Assembly (NCBI GenBank): GCA_034522175.1 | Contig: JAXHLQ010000001.1 | Location: 4,092,001-4,156,000 of the forward strand | Origin: JAIPDZ01 sp034522175 | GTDB lineage: Bacteria > Desulfobacterota > DSM-4660 > Desulfatiglandales > Desulfatiglandaceae | Direction: 5' to 3' | Length of the DNA: 64,000 nucleotides | Shown here: one piece after another, positions 44,406 through 53,210 of the stretch | How positions within the stretch are numbered: the first letter of the stretch is position 1 | How the letters are laid out: each line of letters opens with the position of its first letter | The notes under the pieces: model-generated | What the model was told of the DNA's origin: nothing | The model's database searches: none | Seen by the model: the letters and a program-made list of their open reading frames with translations, nothing else | Program-made: the position numbers and the translations under genes

Positions 44406-45920
44406 ATGACGACCCCGACCACCCGAACCACCGATCTGAAAATACCCTATTCATCCTGTGTGCTGGAGCGCCGGCCGGATCCCTGTGCGATCATTATCGT
44501 AGGGGCTTCGGGGGATTTGACATCGAGAAAATTGATCCCGTCGCTTTTCAACCTTTATACCAACGGGGGGTTGCCTGAGCCGTTTTTTATTGTGGGATGC
44601 GCCCGCAGCCGGTTTGAATCATCCGATTTCAGGGAAAAAGTAAAAGAGGATGCCTTGAAGGGGTCACCGGCTGATGCGTCAAGGTTGGCGGACTTCTTAG
44701 GATACCTTCACTATCATGTCATTGATTACGAGGAATCGGCCTCATTTGATCGGCTTTCCGAATTCCTCCGTTCACTGGAAATGAGATACCCGGTGGCGGG
44801 GAACCGGATCTTCTATTTTGCCATACCGCCCACCCTCTATGAATCCACGGCCCGGATGCTCGGTTCATCCGGACTGGCGGCGGAAAGGGAGGATGGGAGT
44901 GGATGGGTCAGGATCGTGGTGGAGAAGCCTTTTGGCAGAGACCTGGATACGGCCATCGCCTTGGACACGACACTCCATGCCCATTTTCAGGAGCACCAGA
45001 TCTTTCGGATTGATCATTACCTGGCCAAGGAGACAGTCCAGAATATTTTGATGTTCCGTTTCGCCAATGCCATTTTCGAACCGGTATGGAACCGGCGATA
45101 CGTCTCCCACATCCGCATCATGGCAGCGGAAACCCTGGGCGTCGAGCATCGCGTAGGGTATTATGAAGGCACCGGTGTGCTCAGAGATATGTTTCAGAAC
45201 CATATGATGCAGCTGTTGGCCCTAACGGCGTTGGAGCCCCCCTCCCGATTCGAAGCGGAACGGGTGCGGGATGAGAAGACCAAGACCTACCGTGCACTGA
45301 GGCCCTTTCCAGTGGGCCGTCTCAACGACGCCCTTGTGCTGGGCCAGTACGGTGCCGGCCGGATCAATGGTAAGGAAGTCCCGGCCTACCGGGAGGAACC
45401 AAAGGTTGATCCCGAATCGTTGACGCCCACGTTTGCCAGCATGCGGGTGTTTTTGGACAACTGGCGCTGGCAGGGGGTTCCCTTTTACCTGACATCCGGA
45501 AAACGGCTCCCGGAAAAGAGGACCGAGATTACGATCCATTTCAAAGAGGTTCCCCACTCCATGTTCCGAGATACACTCGGTGAGCATATTCCGGCCAATC
45601 AATTGACCCTCGGTATTTATCCTGATGAGAAGATATACATGACATTCCAGACCAAGAACCCGGGGGCCAGGGTCTGTCTTCGGTCGGTGACCATGGATTT
45701 CAATTATCATCAGGACTATTCGGGGCCTGTCCTGGACGCCTACGAAAAGGTCCTTCTGGACTGTATGCTGGGCGATCAGATGCTTTTCTGGCGGCAGGAC
45801 GGTGTGGAGCTTTGCTGGTCCTTTTTGACGCCCATTCTGAGGGAGTGCGAATCGTGCGGGGATCGGGCAAAAAATCTCCTTCCTTATGCATCGGGTACGT
45901 GGGGGCCGGAGGCACCGTAA
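44406..45920 (+). CDS. zwf: Glucose-6-phosphate dehydrogenase
   Basis: 504 residues from ATG 44406, placed 6 bp after GAGGTG. The NADP-binding motif IIIVGASGDLTSRKLIPSLF is at the N-terminus. The active-site RIDHYLAKETVQN contains the catalytic Asp-His pair and substrate lysine, and the conserved VEKPFGRD precedes it. It makes 6-phosphogluconolactone and NADPH for the oxidative pentose phosphate path. NADPH supply fits the redox genes around it, but no other pathway gene is adjacent. Confidence 0.9.
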   Translation: MTTPTTRTTDLKIPYSSCVLERRPDPCAIIIVGASGDLTSRKLIPSLFNLYTNGGLPEPFFIVGCARSRFESSDFREKVKEDALKGSPADASRLADFLGYLHYHVIDYEESASFDRLSEFLRSLEMRYPVAGNRIFYFAIPPTLYESTARMLGSSGLAAEREDGSGWVRIVVEKPFGRDLDTAIALDTTLHAHFQEHQIFRIDHYLAKETVQNILMFRFANAIFEPVWNRRYVSHIRIMAAETLGVEHRVGYYEGTGVLRDMFQNHMMQLLALTALEPPSRFEAERVRDEKTKTYRALRPFPVGRLNDALVLGQYGAGRINGKEVPAYREEPKVDPESLTPTFASMRVFLDNWRWQGVPFYLTSGKRLPEKRTEITIHFKEVPHSMFRDTLGEHIPANQLTLGIYPDEKIYMTFQTKNPGARVCLRSVTMDFNYHQDYSGPVLDAYEKVLLDCMLGDQMLFWRQDGVELCWSFLTPILRECESCGDRAKNLLPYASGTWGPEAP

Positions 45921-46064
45921 AGGGAAATGCCATCGGATCAGAGGGCGGTCATGAGGTCCGTATCCATCGTTGCATGCGGAGGTGACGTGTGGTATCAAAC
46001 CCTGTGAGCGGTTAAAGAAGCGGAAGATATATGACCACCAATAATTTTATGAATGAGGTTTTCC

Positions 46065-46534
46065 ATGGAAAAAAAGATCCTGATCGCTGTTGACGATTCG
46101 GAAAATGCCAGACGTGCGGTTGAATTTGTCGCCTCGGTTTTTAAACCGGATCACAAGGTCACCCTGTTCAGCGTGGCGTTGAATACCACTGCCATATGCG
46201 ATCTGAACAGCCCCGGATTGACGCCCTATTTTGTGTCTCAGCAGTCGGCATTTTGCCAGGTCGAAGACCAGCAAAAAGCACTCATGCAAAAGGCCCTGGA
46301 GGCGGCCAAGGAGACGCTGCTGAGTGCAGGGTTCAAAGCGGACCATGTCCGTACCCGATTGGAGACGGAAAAAAAGGGGTTGCCCGGGCCATTCTGGAGG
46401 AGATTGCGAAAGGATATGACATGGTCGTCCTGGGACGGAAAGGTGTCGGCCGCGTCCAGGAATTTTTCATGGGAAGCATATCCCAAAAGGTCCTTCATTC
46501 GGCCCGGGAGGTGTCCGTCCTTCTCGTTGACTGA
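46065..46534 (+). CDS. Universal stress protein (apparent frameshift)
   Basis: About 156 residues from ATG 46065. The N-terminal strand is EKKILIAVDDSENARRAVEF. After one missing base in an A-run near 46375, the sequence continues GVARAILEEIAKGYDMVVLG, then RKGVGRVQEFFMGSISQKVL with the ATP-binding GxxGxxxxxxGS(I)S pattern and SVLLVD. It is a single-domain UspA-type stress protein. The break looks like a homopolymer error. Confidence 0.8.
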
Positions 46535-46572
46535 TTAGAGCCGGATGATAGACGATAGGCAGCTTTCTTCCG

Positions 46573-47073
46573 CTATGATATTTTCTTGAACCTGGTTTTC
46601 ACCGCGCCGCATATGGGGCAGTTTTCGGGGGCCTCATCTTCATTGATATACCCACAGACTTGGCACACGTAATAATCCGTTTCCCGGTCGGCCAGCATGT
46701 CGTTCATGGCCTTCTTGTAGAGGTCCGCATGCCGGCTCTCCACGTCTCTCGACTGGGAAAAGGCATTCATGGCGTGTTCCTTGCCTTCGTCCGAGGCATC
46801 CTGGATCAACTTCGGGTATTCGTCCACGTTGGCCTTGATTTCATTTTGGAAGGCCCTCTCCAGATTTTCTTCCGTACTTCCGATTTTTCCCCGCATCAGC
46901 CGCAGATATCGGCGTGCATGGACGGACTCCGCATCGGAAACGGCCCAGAACAGTCGGGCGATCTGGGTGAAATCCTCCATATCCGCCTTTTTGGCAAAGG
47001 CATCATTACGGACTGCGGCCTTGGATTCCGCTGCAAAGGCATATGCGAGATTTTTTTCTGTTTTTTCTGCCAT
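46573..47073 (-). CDS. Rubrerythrin
   Basis: 166 residues. The N-terminal di-iron four-helix bundle (NLAYAFAAESKAAVRNDAFA, FWAVSDAESVHARRY, DVESRHADLYKKAM) precedes a C-terminal rubredoxin domain with CQVCGY and CPICGA iron ligands. It reduces hydrogen peroxide to water with electrons from rubredoxin or NADH carriers. It is transcribed away from the ISL3 element, 151 bp from its left end, so the promoter is probably spared. Confidence 0.9.
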   Translation of the reverse strand: MAEKTEKNLAYAFAAESKAAVRNDAFAKKADMEDFTQIARLFWAVSDAESVHARRYLRLMRGKIGSTEENLERAFQNEIKANVDEYPKLIQDASDEGKEHAMNAFSQSRDVESRHADLYKKAMNDMLADRETDYYVCQVCGYINEDEAPENCPICGAVKTRFKKIS

Positions 47074-47224
47074 GAGTCACCCTCCATATTTTTTGGATTC
47101 AATATACGGAAAAGACCCGCATGGGTCAAGCCCATTAACATGTTGTAATTATAATAAAAGTTCGTTAGCCACTGTGTATGAGACATGGCTGTACCATGTA
47201 TAGGTGATTCGTTTGATGAAATGG

Positions 47225-48524
47225 GGTTCTTCCGGCAAATGAGTACGGTAAATTGAAAAGAGGTGAATAGACTGATACCTTTCTAAGTATCCCTAAAAAG
47301 GAGGTATTCGTCATGTCCACCTCATTGCTCTATCATGCTTTTGGTTTGAGAGGAGTCAAGTACATTTCCACAAAATACGAGAGAGGACGCATCTTTCTTC
47401 ATGCTGAAGTGACATCCTCCCTGGAATGCTGCCCGGAGTGCAGGAGTTTTAAAACGCTCCGGCGTAAGGGCGTCAAGCAGCGACTTTTGAGAATGATTCC
47501 AATTGGTTCCCGTCAGACCTTTCTGGTTTTGAGGATCTGGAGAATCCGTTGTGAGGACTGCGGTGCTTTGAGATGGCCCAGACTTCCTTTTGTAAAAGGT
47601 AAAGCAAGACATACAAGAAGGTTCGCGGATTTCGCCTTGGATCTCCTTCACTGGATGACCATTTCGGGTGCAGCGACCCTTTTGTCTGTGGGCTGGGATT
47701 TGATCAAAGACATCCATAAGGATCACCTTAAGAGGCGATATAAAGCGCCTCCGTTGAAGGATTTGAAATACATTGCTCTCGACGAGTTCAGCATTCGTAA
47801 GGGTCATTCCTATATGAGTATCTTTGTAGACCTGGAATCGGGTCGTATTCTGCATGCCGTTGAAGGAAAAAGCGGAGACGCCATCGAGCCCTTTCTAAAA
47901 AAGCTGAAAAAGGAATCGCCTCATCTTGAGGCCATTGCTATGGATATGAGCAAGGCGTTTATCTCTGCCGTGGAGAACCATCTCCCAGATGTCGCTATTG
48001 TGTTTGATCGGTACCATATTTCTGCTCTTATGAATCGGGCCATTGAGGATCTCAGACGAGAACAGCAAAACCAACTGGATGAAGATGGCAAACAAGTCTT
48101 AAAAGGAACCCGATTTCTCCTCTTAAAAAACTATGAGAATCTCACGGAAGAAAAACAGAATCGGCTACAGAGTCTTCTTGAGGTCAATGCCCCTCTATTT
48201 ACGATCCATACGATGAAGGAGCAACTTAGAGACTTTTGGGACAAGCCATCTATGGAAGAGGCTATTCCATTCTTGGATGCATGGTGCAATGATGCGGCCT
48301 CCTCAAATATCAGCCAACTTAAAAAGGTCGCCAACACACTCATGCAGTACAGTCACGGTCTCCTCAATTACTACATCCACCCCATCTCTTGCGGCCCTAT
48401 AGAAGGTATCAATAACAAAATCAAAACCCTTAAACGACAAGCTTATGGATTCAGAGATATGGTCTATTTCAAACTCAGGCTCTACCACCTACATTCTCAA
48501 GCGTACTCATTAACCGGATGATCC
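47225..48524 (+). mobile_element. Complete ISL3-family insertion sequence
   Basis: 1300 bp. The ends GGTTCTTCCGGCAAATGAGT and the reverse complement at 48501-48524 match at about 18 of 23 positions. An exact 8-bp target duplication TGAAATGG flanks it (47217-47224, 48525-48532), as expected for ISL3. One intact transposase fills it. Perfect duplications and an uninterrupted frame point to recent insertion. Confidence 0.9.
47313..48521 (+). CDS. ISL3-family transposase
   Basis: 402 residues, start ATG 47313 after AAAGGAGG. The N-terminal zinc-finger pair is CCPECRSFK and CEDCGALR. The DDE catalytic core has YIALDEFSIRKGHSY, AIAMDMSKAFISAV with VFDRYHI, and the glutamate in SCGPIEGINNKIKTLKRQAY. 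Its stop codon lies inside the right inverted repeat. It is full-length for the family. Confidence 0.9.
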   Translation: MSTSLLYHAFGLRGVKYISTKYERGRIFLHAEVTSSLECCPECRSFKTLRRKGVKQRLLRMIPIGSRQTFLVLRIWRIRCEDCGALRWPRLPFVKGKARHTRRFADFALDLLHWMTISGAATLLSVGWDLIKDIHKDHLKRRYKAPPLKDLKYIALDEFSIRKGHSYMSIFVDLESGRILHAVEGKSGDAIEPFLKKLKKESPHLEAIAMDMSKAFISAVENHLPDVAIVFDRYHISALMNRAIEDLRREQQNQLDEDGKQVLKGTRFLLLKNYENLTEEKQNRLQSLLEVNAPLFTIHTMKEQLRDFWDKPSMEEAIPFLDAWCNDAASSNISQLKKVANTLMQYSHGLLNYYIHPISCGPIEGINNKIKTLKRQAYGFRDMVYFKLRLYHLHSQAYSLTG

Positions 48525-48676
48525 TGAAATGGTTTTCCTTTGCATAATATAAGTTTTCGAAATAACATAGGAAATAGTTCTTCACGGATTCTTTCGGAAA
48601 TCCTGGCATGAAAAATGCTGTACCTATGCGATCAAAGAATCCCTTGACAGCTTCCCTTGTGACTGGAGTAAGATTG

Positions 48677-48895
48677 ATGAAAAGATGTGATGAATGTATT
48701 GTAAAAACCTTGAGTCTAGTGGAGAGGATGATGGATCTCGCAGACGAGGGAGATGATGTAAGAGAAGACTCCGGCTGCGGGGTGTTGTACGGCGTTTTAC
48801 GAGACTCGGCATTTCGCATCAGAAAACTCGCTGAAGCGGAGATAGCGGCTCACGTGAAAAAGGGATGGTGGGATAATCAAACTGAAGGAGGGTGA
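48677..48895 (+). CDS. Small conserved-looking helical protein
   Basis: 72 residues from ATG 48677 behind GGAGTAAG: MKRCDECIVKTLSLVERMMD, then a helix ending KLAEAEIAAHVKKGWWDN. The CDEC motif near the start could bind metal. It ends 1 bp before the next rubrerythrin start, so it is probably in its operon. No family is recognised. Confidence 0.5.
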   Translation: MKRCDECIVKTLSLVERMMDLADEGDDVREDSGCGVLYGVLRDSAFRIRKLAEAEIAAHVKKGWWDNQTEGG

Positions 48896-48896
48896 T

Positions 48897-49394
48897 ATGA
48901 GTAAGACGGAACAAGATCTGAAAGAGGCCTTTGCGGGAGAATCCCAGGCCAATCGCAAGTACCTGGCCTTTGCCAAGCAGGCGGATACCGAGGGATATCC
49001 CCAGGTCGCCAAGCTCTTCAGGGCCGCTGCAGAAGCGGAGACCGTACACGCCCACGCTCATCTGAGGGCATTGAAGGGTATCGGAAAGACCGCGGACAAT
49101 CTGAAGGAGGCCATTCAAGGAGAGATGCATGAATTTAAATCCATGTATCCGGGAATGATAGAGGATGCGGAAGCCGAGGGCCATAAAGTGGCGCTCAGGT
49201 CCTTTAAATTCGCCAACGCAGTGGAAGAAGTCCACGCCGGACTGTATCAAAAGGCATTGGACAACCTGGATCATCCGGCCGACATTGAGGCCTATTACGT
49301 CTGCCCTGTGTGCGGCTACACGGCTGAAAATGAACCGCCTGATCCATGCCCGGTTTGTGGCGCCAAGGCATCGGTGTTTATGAGAGTCGATTAA
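48897..49394 (+). CDS. Rubrerythrin
   Basis: 165 residues. The di-iron bundle (LKEAFAGESQANRKYLAFAK, FRAAAEAETVHAHAHLRAL, AVEEVHAGLYQKAL) is followed by a C-terminal rubredoxin domain (CPVCGY, CPVCGA). GGAGGGTGAT is upstream. It is the first of a co-directional run (rubrerythrin, rubredoxin, rubrerythrin-like, desulfoferrodoxin, zinc ribbon, flavodoxin) that forms a peroxide and superoxide reduction operon. Confidence 0.9.
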   Translation: MSKTEQDLKEAFAGESQANRKYLAFAKQADTEGYPQVAKLFRAAAEAETVHAHAHLRALKGIGKTADNLKEAIQGEMHEFKSMYPGMIEDAEAEGHKVALRSFKFANAVEEVHAGLYQKALDNLDHPADIEAYYVCPVCGYTAENEPPDPCPVCGAKASVFMRVD

Positions 49395-49432
49395 ATCGGC
49401 AACGTATGATGTCGAGATTGGAGGAATTTGAA

Positions 49433-49621
49433 ATGGCTGAACCCGAAGAGATGTGGCAGTGCCAGACCTCAAATTGTGGATGTATATACAACCCGGACAA
49501 GGGGGACAGAAAAGGAAAAATTCAGAAAGGAACATCCTTTGAGAATTTGCCTGATGACTGGAAGTGCCCGGTATGCGGCGCCAGCAAAAAGGCCTTCAGG
49601 TGTCTCGGGGACAAGGGTTAA
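49433..49621 (+). CDS. Rubredoxin with CX4C spacing
   Basis: 62 residues from ATG 49433, with GGAGGAATT upstream. The second iron site is normal (CPVCGASKK). The first is widened: CQTSNCGCIYNPDKG gives C-x4-C instead of C-x2-C. A similar widening is known in Desulfovibrio desulfuricans rubredoxin 2. Electron carrier between reductases and rubrerythrins. Confidence 0.8.
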   Translation: MAEPEEMWQCQTSNCGCIYNPDKGDRKGKIQKGTSFENLPDDWKCPVCGASKKAFRCLGDKG

Positions 49622-49662
49622 CGTTCAATAAGCATGGATTTTAGGCTCAGGAGGGAGTCGGG

Positions 49663-50235
49663 ATGTCGTTAAAGGGAACCGAAACGGAAAAACATCTATT
49701 GACCGCTTTTGCGGGAGAATCTCAGGCGAGGAATCGATATACCTATTTTGCCGGTCAGGCGAAAAAGGATGGGTATGTCCAGATTTCCGCTATTTTTGAA
49801 GAGACGGCCAACCAGGAAAAGGAACACGCCAAACGTTTCTTCAAGTTCCTGGAAGGGGGCGAGGCAAAGGTGAGTGCCGCCTTCCCCGCCGGCGTGATCG
49901 GGAGCACACTGGAAAACCTGGAGGAGGCCGCAGCAGGCGAAAACTATGAACACACCGAGATGTACCCGGCCTTTGCAAAGACAGCGAAAGAGGAAGGGCT
50001 CAACGAAATCTGTGCCGTTTTTGAAGCCGTCTCCGTGGCCGAAAAACAGCACGAAAAACGGTACCGAGACCTTGCGGCCAATATTAAGGCGAACCGGGTG
50101 TTCAAAAGAGATACACCTGTGGTGTGGCGGTGCAGGAACTGCGGGTATCTGCACGAAGGGACTGAAGCCCCTCAGACATGTCCGGCGTGCGCTCATCCCC
50201 AGGCCCATTTTGAACTTCTTGGTGAAAACTATTGA
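49663..50235 (+). CDS. Rubrerythrin-family protein
   Basis: 190 residues. The di-iron bundle is TEKHLLTAFAGESQARNRYT, FEETANQEKEHAKRFFKF, YEHTEMYPAFAKTAKEEG and AVSVAEKQHEKRY. The C-terminal rubredoxin-like domain has CRNCGYLHEGTEAPQTCPAC. It is longer than the neighbouring rubrerythrins and of a distinct branch, so duplicates are not recent. GGAGGGAG lies upstream. Peroxide reductase. Confidence 0.9.
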   Translation: MSLKGTETEKHLLTAFAGESQARNRYTYFAGQAKKDGYVQISAIFEETANQEKEHAKRFFKFLEGGEAKVSAAFPAGVIGSTLENLEEAAAGENYEHTEMYPAFAKTAKEEGLNEICAVFEAVSVAEKQHEKRYRDLAANIKANRVFKRDTPVVWRCRNCGYLHEGTEAPQTCPACAHPQAHFELLGENY

Positions 50236-50260
50236 AGCGCGGGTGTAAAGGAGGTAAAGA

Positions 50261-50635
50261 ATGGCAGAGAAATTAGAGGTGTATAAGTGTGAAGCGTGTG
50301 GGAATATCGTAGAGGTCCTACATGGCGGAAAAGGCGAACTGGTCTGCTGTGGGCAGCCCATGGTACTTCAGACGGAGAATACCGTGGACGCAGCCAAGGA
50401 AAAGCATGTGCCGGTCGTGGAAAAACAGGCGGATGGGATAAAGGTCAAGGTGGGTGATGTGGCACACCCCATGGAGGAGAAACATTATATTGAATGGATT
50501 GAAATTATTGCCGACGGCAAAGCGTACCGCCAGTTTCTCAAGGCCGGAGATGCGCCCGAGGCGGTGTTTAACATCCAGGCGGATGCGGTAACGGCACGGG
50601 CCTATTGTAACATTCACGGGCTCTGGAAAAACTGA
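50261..50635 (+). CDS. dfx: Desulfoferrodoxin (superoxide reductase)
   Basis: 124 residues. The N-terminal desulforedoxin centre is CEACGN and CCGQP. The superoxide-reducing Fe(His)4Cys centre uses residues in KHVPVVE, VAHPMEEKHYIEWIEI and the C-terminal CNIHGLW. The two-domain (class I) layout is complete. It reduces superoxide to peroxide without releasing oxygen, feeding the rubrerythrins next door. Confidence 0.92.
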   Translation: MAEKLEVYKCEACGNIVEVLHGGKGELVCCGQPMVLQTENTVDAAKEKHVPVVEKQADGIKVKVGDVAHPMEEKHYIEWIEIIADGKAYRQFLKAGDAPEAVFNIQADAVTARAYCNIHGLWKN

Positions 50636-50655
50636 TCCGAGAAGGAGGAAAACCC

Positions 50656-50835
50656 ATGTCCAAGCGAAAATACGAAGTGAAAGCGGAGTGCCCCGAGTGC
50701 GCCTGTGGAGACGTCTCTTTCCTCGGTCCTGAAAAACTGCGAGAAAAGTTTATCGGGAACGAGGATGAGGTCGAAATTCTTTGCCCCCACTGCGGGACGA
50801 AAATCAAGGGCAAGGTGTACGAGCACGAGGAGTAG
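50656..50835 (+). CDS. Small zinc-ribbon protein
   Basis: 59 residues, MSKRKYEVKAECPECACGDV to KGKVYEHEE, behind GAAGGAGG. Cysteines in CPECAC and CPHCG form one treble-clef or ribbon site. It is in the superoxide/peroxide operon between desulfoferrodoxin and the flavodoxin-like gene. Function is unknown. Confidence 0.65.
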   Translation: MSKRKYEVKAECPECACGDVSFLGPEKLREKFIGNEDEVEILCPHCGTKIKGKVYEHEE

Positions 50836-50923
50836 GAATGCCGAATGCCGATGAAAAGCATGGCTTTCCGCTCGGTTCATTGAGGCGATGCATTTCGGTT
50901 TGCCTCAAGTCAGGAGGGTGATG

Positions 50924-51367
50924 ATGGGGAAGGTATTGGTGGTGGTTGCCACAAGGACAGGCGCCACTCAGAAAATTGCTGACCTGATTGCTGAAGGGGT
51001 CCGCATGGGAGGCCATGAGGCCTCGGTGGTGAATGTCACCGCCGTCAAAACCGAGGCGGATCTCAAAGGATATGATGGATACGTGTTTGGGTCCGCCACC
51101 TATCATGGTCAGATGATGCAGGGGATGAAAACCATGCTGTTTCTGGCAGAAAAAGCCGGCATTTCAGGTAAGGCGGGGGGATCATTCGGTGCGTTTGGAT
51201 GGAGCGGTGAGGCCCCCGATCGGATTTATGATACCATGAAACATATCCTGAAAATGGACATGGTGAGCGGGTTCTTGAGACTGAAGTCCGCGTCCCTCGG
51301 GGGCGGCCCGCAGATGGCTCAGGAATACGGTCGGGAAATCGGGAAGAAGCTCGACGCTTCCGTTTAA
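50924..51367 (+). CDS. Flavodoxin-domain protein
   Basis: 147 residues from ATG 50924, after AGGAGGGTG. The FMN loop ATRTGATQKIADLIAEGVRM and the aromatic loops FGSATYHGQMMQGMK and GAFGWSGEAPDRI resemble the flavodoxin half of FprA-type flavoproteins. Likely an electron carrier for the redox operon. Confidence 0.8.
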   Translation: MGKVLVVVATRTGATQKIADLIAEGVRMGGHEASVVNVTAVKTEADLKGYDGYVFGSATYHGQMMQGMKTMLFLAEKAGISGKAGGSFGAFGWSGEAPDRIYDTMKHILKMDMVSGFLRLKSASLGGGPQMAQEYGREIGKKLDASV

Positions 51368-51402
51368 ATTTTAATGAACGTTTTTATGAAAGGAGAGAAT
51401 CC

Positions 51403-51588
51403 ATGAGTACGCCTCAGCATTGTCCGGGGTTTGAAGCGGCAAAAAACTTGAAGGCTTTTACGTGCAAATGCCCCAATTGTGGAAAAGAGAAAGAAATTTT
51501 TTCAGACGAGTTCGATAAGGAGCATACCTGTTCCGGGTGTAAGCAGAAGATCGATTTTACCCAGTGCAGCCTGGAGGCGGGTACATAG
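51403..51588 (+). CDS. Small cysteine-rich (zinc ribbon) protein
   Basis: 61 residues with CKCPNCGKEKE and CSGCKQ, then a last cysteine in FTQCSLEAG. GGAGAG precedes the start. It continues the redox operon; it may be a zinc ribbon or a small iron protein. Confidence 0.6.
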   Translation: MSTPQHCPGFEAAKNLKAFTCKCPNCGKEKEIFSDEFDKEHTCSGCKQKIDFTQCSLEAGT

Positions 51589-51710
51589 AAACATCAGAGC
51601 GGTCCTGTGATTCAATTCATGGGATTCCGAGAATCGTTTATTCGAGTGAAGGAATATGTGGACCAGGGAACGTGAAATAAAAATTGGAAGAACTCTTAAG
51701 GAGAAATGGA

Positions 51711-51869
51711 ATGGATAAGTATGTTTGCTCAGTTTGTGGTTACGTATATGATCCCCAGGAAGGCGATCCGGATAACGGCGTCGAGCCTGGGACCGCTTTT
51801 GAGAAGATTCCGGACGATTGGGTCTGCCCTGTGTGCGGGGCGGATAAGGAGCTGTTTGAAAAAGAATAA
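51711..51869 (+). CDS. rub: Rubredoxin
   Basis: 52 residues, the standard rubredoxin size. MDKYVCSVCGYVYDPQEGDP and WVCPVCGADKELFEKE give the canonical two CxxCG loops around one iron. AAGGAG is upstream. One-electron carrier, probably to rubrerythrins or FprA. Confidence 0.92.
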   Translation: MDKYVCSVCGYVYDPQEGDPDNGVEPGTAFEKIPDDWVCPVCGADKELFEKE

Positions 51870-52008
51870 TGGATAGCGATTTGACGCTTTGATCAAACCG
51901 GGAAGAGACTCAGAAGGCATTTCATTTGGCGTTCCCGAAAAGCCGATATCCCATTTAGGATTTGGCGCGGGAATGCCTTAACCATTTTGATGAGGAGGCT
52001 TGGCTGAA

Positions 52009-52251
52009 ATGGCAGAAACGGAAAAAAAGGTCTGTGCCCACTGCGGGTATTCGGCTGAAGGTGAGTTTGTGGGGGATATCTGTCCATCCTGCGGCATGAC
52101 CTACTGGAAGTGTTCCAATTGCGGGTTTCTGGTGTCCGCTTCAACGCCGCCGGACACATGCCCCCAGTGCAAGGAGAAATGTGAATTCAATAATGTCACC
52201 TGCTATACGCCGGACTGCGGTGGTCCGGGTCACGTGGATCCCCGTTTGTAA
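52009..52251 (+). CDS. Rubredoxin-like multi-cysteine protein
   Basis: 80 residues from ATG 52009, 11 bp after GAGGAGG (a TTG at 52000 is less likely). Three to four CxxC knuckles are visible: CAHCGYSAEGEFVGDICPSC, CSNCG, CPQC, then CYTPDCGG. Proteins of this shape are common near rubrerythrins in Desulfobacterota. Electron transfer or zinc binding; not determined. Confidence 0.7.
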   Translation: MAETEKKVCAHCGYSAEGEFVGDICPSCGMTYWKCSNCGFLVSASTPPDTCPQCKEKCEFNNVTCYTPDCGGPGHVDPRL

Positions 52252-52252
52252 C

Positions 52253-52459
52253 ATGCCGGTCGACTCTCGCACCCGTCTAAAGGGGCGGCCTAACTGCCCG
52301 GACTGCCTGGAATGCCAGGGGTGTGCCGAGAGTCGATGCCGCGTCTGCCGGGTCGGAAGGGCGGAGTCAACGCCGTCGGAACTGGGGCCGTTTTTGAGAT
52401 ACGGGGATTATCTGAAATGGAAGCAAAAGAGGTTAGGTAGAAGGCATGTTAGAGATTGA
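52253..52459 (+). CDS. Cysteine-rich small protein overlapping sufC
   Basis: 68 residues, with the cluster CPDCLECQGCAESRCRVC in the middle and a basic C-terminus. It starts 1 bp after the upstream gene and its last 14 bases overlap sufC. Coupling to Fe-S cluster biogenesis suggests a possible cluster-binding protein, but no family is recognised. Confidence 0.45.
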   Translation: MPVDSRTRLKGRPNCPDCLECQGCAESRCRVCRVGRAESTPSELGPFLRYGDYLKWKQKRLGRRHVRD

Positions 52460-53210
52460 AGACCTGAAGGTGAAACTCGGGGACAAGGAGATCCTGAACC
52501 ATATCGATCTCGAGATTCACCCGGGTGAGACGCACATCCTTTTTGGACCCAATGGATCGGGAAAGACCTCCCTGTTGATGACGATCATGGGATATCCTCA
52601 ATATGAGGTGGCGGCCGGCAGGATTCGATTTAAAGGGAAAGACATTACCCGTCTGCCCATCAATGAGCGGGCGGAAATGGGGATCGGCATGTCCTACCAG
52701 CGGCCGCCCACCATCAACGGACTCAAGACCCGGCAGATGGTGGCGTTATGTGCACAAGATGATGCGGACGTGGAAAACCTGGCCAGGCGGGTGAATTTCG
52801 AGGCGTTTTTGGACAGAGACTTGAATGCCGGATTTTCAGGAGGAGAGATCAAGCGATCCGAGCTGCTTCAACTCATGGCCCAGGCCCCTGATCTCATGCT
52901 CTTTGACGAACCTGAATCGGGTGTGGACATGGAAAATATATCGCTTGTGGGAAAGACCATTGCGGCGATGCTGCAGAAAGACATGGGAGCGGGAACACAG
53001 ACATCCAAAATGCAGGCGAAACTCAGCCGGACCAAAATGGGATTGATCATCACCCACACGGGATACATCCTCGATTACGTTTCAGCGGACAAAGGACAGG
53101 TATTATACAATGGAATGCTCAGCTGTGTCAGCAACCCCCGGGAGATTCTGGAATGTGTGGGGGATTCCGGTTACGAGGAGTGTGTGCGATGTATAACCGG
53201 GATCAACTGA
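52446..53210 (+). CDS. sufC: Fe-S assembly ATPase SufC
   Basis: 254 residues. ABC ATPase motifs: Walker A FGPNGSGKTSLL near residue 36, signature FSGGEIKRSELLQ, Walker B LMLFDEPESGVD and switch His in IITHTGYIL. The sequence is of the SufC type with the partner SufB-like gene overlapping by 22 bp. It powers iron-sulfur cluster assembly in the cytosol, important beside many iron-sulfur redox proteins. Confidence 0.92.
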   Translation: MLEIEDLKVKLGDKEILNHIDLEIHPGETHILFGPNGSGKTSLLMTIMGYPQYEVAAGRIRFKGKDITRLPINERAEMGIGMSYQRPPTINGLKTRQMVALCAQDDADVENLARRVNFEAFLDRDLNAGFSGGEIKRSELLQLMAQAPDLMLFDEPESGVDMENISLVGKTIAAMLQKDMGAGTQTSKMQAKLSRTKMGLIITHTGYILDYVSADKGQVLYNGMLSCVSNPREILECVGDSGYEECVRCITGIN

